A DNA stretch of 11,005 nt from Candidatus Moraniibacteriota bacterium (GTDB lineage: Bacteria; Patescibacteriota; Minisyncoccia; Moranbacterales; UBA2206). Of the stretch, positions 1-7,101 are shown one piece after another. The position numbers were made by a program, and so were the translations under genes. The DNA lies in the NCBI GenBank assembly GCA_003543115.1, contig DPJH01000045.1, forward strand, positions 1 through 11,005. Direction: 5' to 3'. A model generated the notes under the pieces. The model saw only the letters and a list, made by a program, of their open reading frames with translations. It was not told where the DNA came from and ran no database searches. Positions within the stretch are counted from its first letter, which is position 1. The number at the start of each line of letters is the position of its first letter.

Positions 1-49
1 ATCGAACAGATATTACTAATAATACACATATAGATGTTCATAAATTCCC

Positions 50-78
50 TTGCCAAATTGAAAATACTATGCTAAAAA
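50..78 (+). promoter_or_regulatory. Possible promoter of rpsT
   Basis: TTGCCA (50-55, 5 of 6 to the -35 consensus), a 17-base spacer, then TAAAAA (73-78, 4 of 6 to the -10 consensus). A second -10-like box, TATAAA at 98-103, lies only 9 bases before the rpsT ATG. It would give a leaderless message, but it has no -35 at the right distance. Bases 1-112 hold no gene that I can see. The region is so AT-rich that either box could be chance. Confidence 0.35.
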
Positions 79-112
79 TACTAGAGTAATTAAAAGCTAT
101 AAATAAAAAATT

Positions 113-385
113 ATGCCAATTAAAAAATCCGCTAAGAAATACATGCGAGTAACAGAGAGAAAGACTGAGATTAATAAAAAAATTAAGGGTCTTTTCCGAA
201 GCGCCATTAAAAAAGCCAGCGAGGCTATTACAAAAAATGACACCCAAACAGCTCAAGAATGGGCTAAAAAAGCTTTCCAGGCCTTGGACAAAGCTGCTAA
301 AAAAGATATTATCAGCAAAAACACAGCGGCTAGAAAAAAATCCCGACTAAACAAAAAAGTGAAAGCTATAGCTACAAAAAAATAA
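113..385 (+). CDS. rpsT: 30S ribosomal protein bS20
   Basis: A 90-residue, strongly basic protein of normal length for bS20, which binds 16S rRNA early in assembly of the small subunit. The N-terminus MPIKKSAKKYMRVTERKTE matches the family's KSAKKR..V.ERK pattern. The C-terminal half carries the diagnostic LDKAAKKDIISKNTAARKKS block (residues 58-77), which in most bacteria reads DKAAKKGxIHKNTAARKKSRL. The fold is expected to be three long helices. There is no Shine-Dalgarno sequence before the ATG, only an A/T run. It is the only plus-strand gene in the window and converges on holA. That arrangement is also known in some Firmicutes, so the neighbourhood may be ancestral. Confidence 0.97.
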   Translation: MPIKKSAKKYMRVTERKTEINKKIKGLFRSAIKKASEAITKNDTQTAQEWAKKAFQALDKAAKKDIISKNTAARKKSRLNKKVKAIATKK

Positions 386-399
386 TCTTTTGCATAATT

Positions 400-430
400 A
401 AAAAAGCTTCCGACATAGGAAGCTTTTTTT
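400..430. terminator. Bidirectional intrinsic terminator between rpsT and holA
   Basis: AAAAAAGCTTCC (400-411) pairs with GGAAGCTTTTTT (418-429) around a 6-base loop (GACATA), flanked by T runs on both strands. It lies 15 bases after the rpsT stop and 3 bases after the holA stop on the other strand, so one hairpin serves both genes. Confidence 0.9.
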
Positions 431-432
431 GT

Positions 433-1401
433 CTAAAGTTCTACAATAAATTTATCTAACGCAATTTTAATATCGATTTTTCCTGTTTTTGCTTCAAAGT
501 CCAAATTTGCCAGCTTTTGATAAACTTTTTTCAATTTTTCCAAAGGAAAGCTTCTTAATTGCTGCAAGCTTTTTTTCACAACAAAAGGATGCATTCCAAT
601 AGCCTTGGCTATGGCATAATCATTGCCATGAAATTCATCCTTAATTCCTGCCACTTTAATGAGATTTCTAAATTGATAGACAATCATAGAAAAAACATAA
701 AAAATATCCTCCCCTTTTTTGAGGTGTTCATGCACAAGACGCAAGGCTTCTTTCTTATTACTGCTAGCCAAAGCATCGATAGTGTTAAAAATGCTTATAT
801 CGGTACTCGCCTTAACCAAAAGATCGACATCTTGTTCTTGGATGACTTTTCCATCGGAAAATTCAACTAACTTTTGCAATTCCTTATCCAAAAAACTTGT
901 GTCATTGCCTACAAAAAGGATTATTTTTTCTAAAGCTCCGGCAGAAATTCCAGATTGAGGATTTTCACTTTTAATTTTTTCTATGATCCACTTATTCAGC
1001 TTTGCTCCGCTTAGTTTTTCGAAATTTTGTGCTTTGGCAATCTTATCCAAAATCTTGTATATTTTTCCGTTTTTCTTCGGCTGTCCCTTTTCCCAAAAAA
1101 CCACCACCAAATTACTGTCAGCTTGCAATGATTTTTCGTTCTTTTTTAAATATTCGATCAAATCTTCTTTTTCTGCATCAACAGCATGTTCAATCATGCT
1201 TCTGACTACTATAAGCCTCTTAGGCGCCAGAAGATTGGGCGTCGCCAAGATATCCAGCAATTTTTCTTTATTATCTTTTTGATCCCAATTAAATACAGCC
1301 AATCCCGAACCAGCCGGATCAGAAATTAGAAATTTTTTCTTAATTTCGATAACTTTTTGCAATGAGCGAAAAGAATCTTCGCCATAAAGGAAAAATATCA
1401 T
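433..1401 (-). CDS. holA: DNA polymerase III subunit delta
   Basis: A 322-residue protein, the usual length for HolA, the clamp-loader subunit that opens the beta sliding clamp. Family hallmarks are seen directly: the N-terminal FLYGEDSF (residues 4-11); a central AAA+-like region without a real Walker A (known for delta); DISIFNTIDALASSNKKEAL (201-220), which matches the conserved IFNLIDAL..gn..AL block; Q..RNL near 243-247; MHPFVVKKS (270-278); and the C-terminal LDFEAKTGKID (300-310), matching D...KTG. The N-terminus is divergent, as is usual for this subunit. No Shine-Dalgarno sequence precedes the ATG. A -10-like TATACT (1433-1438) and a 13-bp palindrome (1421-1433) lie just upstream, after the DUF3048 terminator. 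This suggests holA has its own short transcript ending at 400-430. Confidence 0.95.
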   Translation of the reverse strand: MIFFLYGEDSFRSLQKVIEIKKKFLISDPAGSGLAVFNWDQKDNKEKLLDILATPNLLAPKRLIVVRSMIEHAVDAEKEDLIEYLKKNEKSLQADSNLVVVFWEKGQPKKNGKIYKILDKIAKAQNFEKLSGAKLNKWIIEKIKSENPQSGISAGALEKIILFVGNDTSFLDKELQKLVEFSDGKVIQEQDVDLLVKASTDISIFNTIDALASSNKKEALRLVHEHLKKGEDIFYVFSMIVYQFRNLIKVAGIKDEFHGNDYAIAKAIGMHPFVVKKSLQQLRSFPLEKLKKVYQKLANLDFEAKTGKIDIKIALDKFIVEL

Positions 1402-1454
1402 TGAATTTGATCGTATTTAATAGATAATATCTAGTATACATCAGTTTTTACGTA

Positions 1455-1488
1455 AAAAAAAGAGGATTTTTGAAAATCCTCTTTTTTA
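1455..1488 (-). terminator. Intrinsic terminator of the DUF3048 gene
   Basis: An A-run plus GAGGATTTT (stem 1456-1467) pairs with AAAATCCTC plus a T-run (1476-1487) around a tight loop. On the minus strand it ends in eight Ts. It lies about 40 bases after the stop at 1527 and before holA, so it separates the two genes. Confidence 0.85.
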
Positions 1489-1526
1489 ATAGTTCAAGAT
1501 ATGGACTAAAAACTATTAGCTACAAA

Positions 1527-2690
1527 CTAATTGACCGGTGTCCAGCGAAGAGATTGTCCCGGCTCAAGTATATCCACCCAAATTTGCCCTGGCACAAATT
1601 TCACTTCCTGTCCTGATTGGTCATAAAACATCAACTTGCTATCATCTTTGGTCCGGTCTTTCTTCCAAGTGCCGACTTGTTCTTTTCCATTCATGTAGTA
1701 ATGCGCCTCTCCTGAATCAATATGGTCATACCAGGGATCTCCTATTTGCATATTATTGTAACGCCCGCTGATGCTTTCAGCCCCGGTATTTTTTATCTCC
1801 TCCACTTCTGCCCATGGATCCATAAGGCCCTTGCCTTTATAATCTTGAGTGTTTGTTATCTGTTCGGATTGGGCAAACATCACTACGACATTTTTTGGAG
1901 CAACCCTCTTATCATTATTTCTGTCCGTATCATTAGATTCAGCCCATACGCGCAGATATGAATTAGTCTCCTTGTCATAGTTATATTCGGCATCATAGGG
2001 TTTTTTGAAAGCTACGCGCAAATTTCCTCCGTTCGGTCTTTCTTCCATCGGAGCTTCTCCTTGATGGGCATAGCCAGAAAATTTATTTTCCGTCCTATAT
2101 TTTGAATCGCTTATCATTGCCTCCACTTTTTCTTTCTTGATATGCCCGGTATCCTCCAGACGCATCTTTCCTGTGACCGGCCATCTTTCACAATATGAAC
2201 CCGTCATACAATCATGGTTGTCAATAAATTTTTTCTTCAAAAGATCAAGTGCGAAATGCGAACCTCCCCAGTGGATATATATTGCGTCCAATCCTTTTGC
2301 CAAAGCCATATAGTCATGGCGTGAGCTTCGAATGGCTCCTATCTCTTTTGGAATATTGCAAATATACACTCCCATAAGACGGGTTACTGATCCTGTAAAG
2401 GCTGGCATTTCTATCACCATATCCGCCTCAGAAAATCCTGCCGCCGGACGAGCCTGCACATCCGCAGGTTGCATTACCGCCACAGGTCTTTTGTTCCAAT
2501 TCTCACAACTTAGTCCTGAAATCGGACTCACCGGACCCTCATTGGCAATCGGATAGCTTTGTGACTTACCATCATTGCTCAAGTCAATTTTTTTGACGGC
2601 TGTCTTTTCTTTTCCAAAAAAGAAAAATCCTCCGACAGCCAACAATATTATTGCTATAACAACAATAATTATTTTTTGTGTTCTTTCCAT
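1527..2690 (-). CDS. DUF3048 domain protein, membrane-anchored (YerB-like)
   Basis: A 387-residue protein with one N-terminal hydrophobic segment (about residues 7-25) after a short charged start, so it is anchored with its body outside the membrane; no lipobox follows. After a linker comes the DUF3048 signature: NKRPVAVMQ (66-74), ARPAAGFSEADMVIEMP (80-96), TRLMGVY (103-109), IGAIRSSRHDYMALA (117-131) and DAIYIHWGGS (135-144). The second half (about 225-380) has the C-terminal features YNYDKETNSYLRVW (236-249), NVVVMF (267-272), GTWKKD (340-345) and VPGQIWVDIL (366-375). Two cysteines, C161 and C167, sit in the middle and could form a disulfide. The family is widespread in Firmicutes and Patescibacteria; its biochemical role is not settled, so I assign none. 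The start follows a TATAAT 15 bases upstream with no Shine-Dalgarno sequence. Confidence 0.88.
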   Translation of the reverse strand: MERTQKIIIVVIAIILLAVGGFFFFGKEKTAVKKIDLSNDGKSQSYPIANEGPVSPISGLSCENWNKRPVAVMQPADVQARPAAGFSEADMVIEMPAFTGSVTRLMGVYICNIPKEIGAIRSSRHDYMALAKGLDAIYIHWGGSHFALDLLKKKFIDNHDCMTGSYCERWPVTGKMRLEDTGHIKKEKVEAMISDSKYRTENKFSGYAHQGEAPMEERPNGGNLRVAFKKPYDAEYNYDKETNSYLRVWAESNDTDRNNDKRVAPKNVVVMFAQSEQITNTQDYKGKGLMDPWAEVEEIKNTGAESISGRYNNMQIGDPWYDHIDSGEAHYYMNGKEQVGTWKKDRTKDDSKLMFYDQSGQEVKFVPGQIWVDILEPGQSLRWTPVN

Positions 2691-2705
2691 ATTAATTAAT
2701 AATAA

Positions 2706-2711
2706 ATTATA
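2706..2711 (-). promoter_or_regulatory. Consensus -10 box before the DUF3048 gene
   Basis: The minus strand reads TATAAT here, 15 bases before the ATG at 2690, inside the 42-base gap after mutM. The expected transcription start would leave a leader of about 8 bases. No convincing -35 hexamer lies 16-18 bases upstream (the best is GAGCGT). The gene may instead be read through from mutM. Confidence 0.35.
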
Positions 2712-2732
2712 ACTTATTCTACTCCTTACGCT

Positions 2733-3596
2733 CTATTTTTGGCAACCAGAGCAAGAAAAAACGCTTCTTTGCCCCATTTTCATGCGCGTTATCATTGTAG
2801 CACATTTTTTGCATTTTTTTCCAGCTCTTCGATAAACCTTCAATACTTTTTGAAATCCTCCCGGAGCGCCTGAAGTATCCCGATAATCGCTATCGGATGT
2901 TCCTCGAAGTTTGATTGCCTTAGTCAAAGTCTTTTTAATCCATGAAAATATCTTTTTTATTTCTTCTTCATTTAAAAAACTTACTTTTCGCTCCGGAGAA
3001 ACTCCAGCTTCAAAAAGAATTTCACTTCGATAAATATTGCCGATTCCGGCTATCAAAGCTTGATCCATTAAAATCAAACCGATGGGGGTGTTTTTTCTTC
3101 TTGCTAGAATCTCTTGAAATTTTTTAAGATCAAACTTTTCATCCATCGCATCAATCCCCAAACCACTTATCTCCGGCAATTGATCTATTTTTTCAGTATC
3201 TGTCAAAATTATTTTGCCAAATTTACGCATATCAGAAAATTCAAGATTTTTTATCCTGCCCTTTTTATCCTGCAATGCCCAACTGTGTCTTATATATTGA
3301 TTGACCCTATCGGAAAAATAATCTTCTTTCTCAATAGTTTTTGGTTTGACTAGAAGATGCCCGGTCATTTTCAGATGCAGATACAAAGTTTTTCCTTCTG
3401 ATAAATCTATAAAGATATTTTTTCCCATTCTCCGCGCTCCCAAAATTTTTCTTCCAATAATCTTTTTTTTAAATTCAGCCAAGGAACTTCCCTTGATAGC
3501 TTTTTCAAAAACAGTCGAAAAACCTGTGACAACATCACCTTTGATTTTTTTATTGAGATCATTAACCACAGTTTGCACTTCCGGCAGTTCTGGCAT
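2733..3596 (-). CDS. mutM: Formamidopyrimidine-DNA glycosylase (Fpg/MutM)
   Basis: A 287-residue bifunctional glycosylase/AP lyase that removes 8-oxoguanine and ring-opened purines and starts base-excision repair. All catalytic parts are visible: MPELPEV at the N-terminus (Pro2 nucleophile and Glu3 after Met removal), Lys59 in RRMGKNIF, LHLKMTGHLL (73-82) with the void-filling Met77, SDMRKFGKI (121-129) with the intercalating Arg/Phe pair, the H2TH segment LIAGIGNIYRSEILFEAG (181-198), and a C-terminal zinc finger C262-x2-C265-x16-C282-x2-C285 with Arg277 in QRSVF. Residue 8 is Gln where many orthologues have Glu (PEVET). Length and domains are normal, so the enzyme should be active. polA and mutM are adjacent in several bacteria; here the 94-aa gene separates them. 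Confidence 0.97.
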   Translation of the reverse strand: MPELPEVQTVVNDLNKKIKGDVVTGFSTVFEKAIKGSSLAEFKKKIIGRKILGARRMGKNIFIDLSEGKTLYLHLKMTGHLLVKPKTIEKEDYFSDRVNQYIRHSWALQDKKGRIKNLEFSDMRKFGKIILTDTEKIDQLPEISGLGIDAMDEKFDLKKFQEILARRKNTPIGLILMDQALIAGIGNIYRSEILFEAGVSPERKVSFLNEEEIKKIFSWIKKTLTKAIKLRGTSDSDYRDTSGAPGGFQKVLKVYRRAGKKCKKCATMITRMKMGQRSVFSCSGCQK

Positions 3597-3653
3597 ATGT
3601 TTATTTATTATTAACTATCTTTGCTATTTTAATAGAAATTTCAATTTTAGTCC

Positions 3654-3687
3654 ATTATAAATAACAAAGATCATGATTTTATGTTAT
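3654..3687 (-). promoter_or_regulatory. Possible mutM promoter with palindromic upstream part
   Basis: The minus strand reads TATAAT at 3654-3659, 57 bases before the mutM ATG. Directly upstream, where spacer and -35 should be, is an imperfect palindrome: ATAACA (3661-3666) and TGTTAT (3682-3687) around ATCATGAT (3670-3677). There is no recognisable -35 hexamer. That fits either an activator-dependent promoter or chance in AT-rich DNA. Confidence 0.25.
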
Positions 3688-3750
3688 TAATTTTGATTAT
3701 CATCCAATAAAAAGGCTTCCGAGGAAAATATCAAAATTCTTATTTAAGAA

Positions 3751-3779
3751 GAGGTGATGCCAAAATTGCGCATCACCTC
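3751..3779 (-). terminator. Strong hairpin after the 94-aa gene, possible terminator
   Basis: GAGGTGATGC (3751-3760) pairs perfectly with GCATCACCTC (3770-3779) around a 9-base loop, 11 bases after the stop at 3790. On the minus strand it is followed by TTCTT and a second small hairpin (3737-3750), not by a clean T run. It may therefore be a weak terminator or a 3' stabilising hairpin rather than a textbook intrinsic terminator. Confidence 0.5.
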
Positions 3780-3789
3780 ATCATCTCCT

Positions 3790-4074
3790 TTATTCTTCGA
3801 CAAAAATTTCATAATCGCCTGGGTCTGCTTTAGCAATAACCCCTTCTAGTTTAAGAAATCCGTCTCTTATTTCGACAATTCTTATGCAAGGAGCCCCTTT
3901 TCTTTTGCTATATCTCACTAGACATCCCTCTTTCATTCCCTTCTCTTCTATGATAAAGAGTCTTTTTTTTAGCCTGATATTAGCCATATCTCCACTGGCA
4001 TGCTCCTCTAAAAAAGTTTTGCCTATTATTCTTTTGGGTTTGAAATCAGGACAATCAAGCCTTTTTGCACACAT
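3790..4074 (-). CDS. Unrecognised 94-aa cytoplasmic protein
   Basis: I do not recognise this protein. It has 94 residues, is rich in Lys/Arg and Glu, has no signal peptide or membrane segment, and carries four cysteines (C2, C8, C51, C63). The C-terminal half (about residues 45-94) alternates hydrophobic and charged residues with glycine turns (EGCLVRYSKRKGAPCIRIVE, then RDGFLKLEGV), which suggests a small beta-barrel-like fold; this is inference only. That it is a real gene is supported by a Shine-Dalgarno-like AAAGGA 8 bases before the ATG, a near-consensus promoter 70-100 bases upstream, and a strong hairpin just after the stop. It sits between polA and mutM on the same strand, transcriptionally isolated from polA by that gene's terminator. 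A link to DNA repair is possible by position but not shown by the sequence. Confidence 0.75.
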   Translation of the reverse strand: MCAKRLDCPDFKPKRIIGKTFLEEHASGDMANIRLKKRLFIIEEKGMKEGCLVRYSKRKGAPCIRIVEIRDGFLKLEGVIAKADPGDYEIFVEE

Positions 4075-4140
4075 GGGATTTATCCTTTATTTTTTGTATT
4101 TTTTCAATGAAAAATCCTACTAAAAGAACCGATTGCCATC

Positions 4141-4169
4141 ATTATGTTGCCTTTCGACATATTTGTCAA
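4141..4169 (-). promoter_or_regulatory. Near-consensus sigma70 promoter of the 94-aa gene, with overlapping palindrome
   Basis: On the minus strand TTGACA (4164-4169, perfect -35), a 17-base spacer, then CATAAT (4141-4146, 5 of 6). The predicted start near 4134 gives a leader of about 60 bases ending in the AAAGGA ribosome-binding site. An imperfect 20-bp palindrome, TTTCGACATATTTGTCAAAA (4152-4171), covers the -35 and half of the spacer. That is a typical place for a repressor operator. A second imperfect palindrome (4185-4200, CCAATATT/AAAATTGG) lies just upstream. Confidence 0.75.
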
Positions 4170-4238
4170 AACACTGTTTTCATCCCAATATTAAAATTGG
4201 CAATTGCTTAAAACCTATTGAATCTGAATTTAAATAGA

Positions 4239-4271
4239 AAAAAAGCAACCAGAACCTTGGTTGCTTTTTTC
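4239..4271 (-). terminator. Intrinsic terminator of polA
   Basis: AAAAAAGCAACC (4239-4250) pairs with GGTTGCTTTTTT (4259-4270) around an 8-base loop. On the minus strand a run of seven Ts follows the GC part of the stem. It starts 6 bases after the polA stop. Confidence 0.88.
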
Positions 4272-4276
4272 TTATT

Positions 4277-7015
4277 CTAAACTTCTCCCCAATTATTCCC
4301 GATCTTCACATCCACTACCAGCGGCACTTTCAATTTATACGCTTCTTCCATAGCCGTTTTTATTTTCTTGGCGAAATCCGAAGCTAAGTTTTCTTTCACT
4401 TCAAAAATAAGTTCGTCGTGCACCTGCAATACCATTCGCACATCTTCCGGAGAATATTTTTTTATCAACTCTTGCGATTCTAACATGGCCAATTTTACAA
4501 TATCGGCTGAAAGTCCCTGGATCGGCATATTGATAGCCATACGCTCTGCTGCATTTTGCACTTGGAAATTGGGCGAGTTGATTTCAGAAATCTGCCTTCT
4601 CCTTCCGATTTCTGTTTCGACATATAGATTTTTTCTGGCAAATTCTTTGGTTTTTTGCATATAATTGGCAACGCCAGAAAACTTTTTCATATATTCGTCA
4701 ATGAACTTTTTCGCTTCATCCCGATCGATTCCAGCGGACACAGAAAAACCGAAAACACTCATACCATAAATGATTCCGAAGTTAAGCGCCTTAGCTTTCG
4801 ATCTCATTTTCTCACTCACTTGGGAAATCGAAATTTTGTTCACAATTGAAGCTGTCGCTCGGTGGATATCCTCTCCTTTCGTAAAAGCCTCAATCATGTT
4901 TTTGTCTCCGCTCATATGCGCTACCACTCGCAAATCAATTTGCGAATAGTCAGCCGCCACCAGCCTATATCCGCTCTCAGCCTCAAAAGCCACACGAAGA
5001 AGCTGTCCCAGGTCGGTGCGGATAGGAATGTTTTGCAGATTCGGATCCGATGAAGAAAGCCTGCCAGTCGCTGTCACTGCTTGATTGAAATTAGCGTGAA
5101 TGCGCGAGTCGTCTTGGACAAGGATAGGCAAAACATCCAGATAAGTTGTTTTTAGCTTGAAAATTTCCCGGTATTCCTCGATTTTTTCTATAATTTTGTG
5201 TTCACCTCTCAATTTTATCAGTTCTGAAGAGGCAGTCGAATAACCGGTTTTTAATTTTTTTACATTGAAAGTGGAAATTTTTAATTTTTCAAAAAGCACT
5301 TCTCCTACTTGTCGTGGAGAATTAATATTGAAGTCGCTTCCAGCCAATTCATGAATTGATTTTTCCAAATTTAAGATGCGCTTGTTTATTTTTTCGGAAA
5401 TTTCCAAGAAAATAGATGTGTTTAATCTTATCCCGTTCATCTCTATTTCTGCCAAAATTTCTGCTAGCGGCATTTCCAAATTATGGAAAACATTTTCCAA
5501 ATTTCTGTCTTGAAAATTTTCAGTTAAATTATTCTTCTGTTCCTGAGAAATTTCTTGGATTTTTTTTTCATGGATGCTCTTCAGCTTGAACAAATAATCG
5601 GCTTTTTGGCATATCTTTTGCGCAATGTCAGAGAGTGATTCAATTTCCAATCCTAATTGTCCTTTTTTATTATTATTCTCCATTTCCTCTCCCAATTCTT
5701 CCAGAACGATATTAGCCAGTTCCGTTTTGCTTCCTGGATTGATAACATAGGCTGAAATCATAACATCCCAATAAATGTTTTTTAAATCAATTCCATGTCT
5801 TTGCAAGATTTCCATCTCCAGCTTCAAATCATATCCGATTTTTTTTATTTTTTCCTGCTCTAAAACCGTTTTCAATTTAGAAAAATTTTCCTGGTCATAT
5901 TCCACATAACCTGCTCGTCCTGTTTTGTAGCCGATAGCCACGCCCCTTATCTCGCTTTCAAAATATTTCCCAGGCGTCTTCCTAACCCAGAGAGAAATTT
6001 CCTCCGCGCTTTTTATTTTTTCTATGAACGCATCCAGCTTTTCCTTGCTCACTAATTCGAATTTGAAGTCTTTCACTTCAGATGTTTTCGCCCCCTCCTG
6101 ATCATTCATATTTATTTTTTCGCCTTTCAAAATATCCTCAATGCTTTGGGGTATTCTCTTGATCATGCTGAAAAAATTGAGTTCTTGGAAAAGCGCCACA
6201 ATTTTTTTGCGATCAAATTCATGCGTCACAGCCACGTTTAAATCAAGCTTAAGAGGAACATTAGTAACAATCGTAGCCAAACGCTTGCTCATGATGGCTT
6301 GCATCTTATCCCTCTCCAATTTATCCTTAAGGGCGCCTTTGATTTCTCCTATGTTTTTATAAATATTTTCAATGTCGCCATATTTCTTCACAAGATCAAT
6401 CGCTGTTTTTTCTCCCACTCCTTTCACCCCAGGAATATTGTCCGACGGGTCACCCTTAAGCCCCTTGAAATCTATGACCTGATCAGGTTTTATCTGATAG
6501 CGTTCCATTACTTTAGCCTCATCATAAATCACCACATCAGACATCCCGCGCCTTAAGGCATAGATTTTAGTTTTTTCATTGACCAATTGTAAAGTATCCA
6601 GATCTCCCGTGACAATGATCGTTTCTAAGTTTTCTTCTTCATTAGCTTGCTTGGCTAATGTTCCGATCACATCATCAGCCTCAAATCCGGCTTCTTCGAA
6701 AATAGGAATATTAAAAGCCCGAGTCAGTTCTTTCACCCTTTCGATTTGCCCATACAATTCATCCGGCCCTTTCACTCGAGTAGCCTTATAGTCCGCGCAC
6801 TCATCATGGCGAAAAGTCGGTCCGGCCAGATCAAATGACGCCAGAATATAGTCCGGATTGATATCAGCAATCACCTTGAGCAAAATACTGGAAAATCCAT
6901 AAACCGCATTCACCAATTCCCCTTTTTTAGTCGTCAAAGGCGGCAAAGCATGGTATGCCCTATGAATTATGGCATTCCCGTCGATTAAAACTAATTTTTT
7001 GATTTTTTTATTCAT
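4277..7015 (-). CDS. polA: DNA polymerase I with inactive-looking 3'-5' exonuclease domain
   Basis: A 912-residue enzyme of normal length that fills gaps in repair and removes RNA primers. Domain 1 (about 1-290) is an intact 5' nuclease: VLIDGNAIIHRAYHALP, TFRHDECADYKATR (67-80), GFEADDVIGTLA (110-121), VTGDLDTLQLV (135-145), GLKGDPSDNIPGVKGVGEKT (185-204). Domain 2 (about 310-490) keeps the exonuclease fold outline, but the metal ligands look lost: the DxE of Exo I is replaced around SLWVRKT (341-347), Exo II reads YDLKLEM (395-401), and the Exo III Y-x3-D position reads ICQKA (468-472). Domain 3 is the polymerase: TATGRLSSSDPNLQNIPIR (648-666), motif A DYSQIDLR (689-696), motif B with R738, K742, F746 and Y750, and motif C QVHDE (864-868). 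Motif A has Asp694 where the family has the steric-gate Glu (DYSQIELR). Phe746 corresponds to the E. coli Phe762 position linked to ddNTP discrimination. No Shine-Dalgarno sequence precedes the ATG. Confidence 0.97.
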   Translation of the reverse strand: MNKKIKKLVLIDGNAIIHRAYHALPPLTTKKGELVNAVYGFSSILLKVIADINPDYILASFDLAGPTFRHDECADYKATRVKGPDELYGQIERVKELTRAFNIPIFEEAGFEADDVIGTLAKQANEEENLETIIVTGDLDTLQLVNEKTKIYALRRGMSDVVIYDEAKVMERYQIKPDQVIDFKGLKGDPSDNIPGVKGVGEKTAIDLVKKYGDIENIYKNIGEIKGALKDKLERDKMQAIMSKRLATIVTNVPLKLDLNVAVTHEFDRKKIVALFQELNFFSMIKRIPQSIEDILKGEKINMNDQEGAKTSEVKDFKFELVSKEKLDAFIEKIKSAEEISLWVRKTPGKYFESEIRGVAIGYKTGRAGYVEYDQENFSKLKTVLEQEKIKKIGYDLKLEMEILQRHGIDLKNIYWDVMISAYVINPGSKTELANIVLEELGEEMENNNKKGQLGLEIESLSDIAQKICQKADYLFKLKSIHEKKIQEISQEQKNNLTENFQDRNLENVFHNLEMPLAEILAEIEMNGIRLNTSIFLEISEKINKRILNLEKSIHELAGSDFNINSPRQVGEVLFEKLKISTFNVKKLKTGYSTASSELIKLRGEHKIIEKIEEYREIFKLKTTYLDVLPILVQDDSRIHANFNQAVTATGRLSSSDPNLQNIPIRTDLGQLLRVAFEAESGYRLVAADYSQIDLRVVAHMSGDKNMIEAFTKGEDIHRATASIVNKISISQVSEKMRSKAKALNFGIIYGMSVFGFSVSAGIDRDEAKKFIDEYMKKFSGVANYMQKTKEFARKNLYVETEIGRRRQISEINSPNFQVQNAAERMAINMPIQGLSADIVKLAMLESQELIKKYSPEDVRMVLQVHDELIFEVKENLASDFAKKIKTAMEEAYKLKVPLVVDVKIGNNWGEV

Positions 7016-7047
7016 ATATTAGATAACTAGATTAGTCTATTTTTTAT

Positions 7048-7101
7048 GTCTAAAGTCTCGTCTAACTATAATTTATCTTGTCTAAATTTTTATTTAGACA
7101 A
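7048..7101. repeat. GTCTAA repeat cluster and 10-bp stem hairpin between the AlbA_2 gene and polA
   Basis: GTCTAA occurs at 7048-7053, 7060-7065 and 7080-7085, and inverted as TTAGAC at 7094-7099. The last two form a perfect hairpin: TTGTCTAAAT (7078-7087) and ATTTAGACAA (7092-7101) with a TTTT loop, overlapping the stop codon of the AlbA_2 gene. No T run follows on either strand, so it is not a standard terminator. It occupies most of the 74-base polA leader region and could be binding sites or an attenuating structure. Confidence 0.5.

Noticed and set aside
983..1282. Plus-strand 99-aa frame inside holA
   Set aside because: It is antisense to a well-conserved gene, with Phe/Ser-rich composition typical of a reverse-complement shadow.
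7078..7101. Hairpin as an intrinsic terminator of the AlbA_2 gene
   Set aside because: The stem is AT-rich and no T run follows on the minus strand, so it lacks the key part of a terminator.
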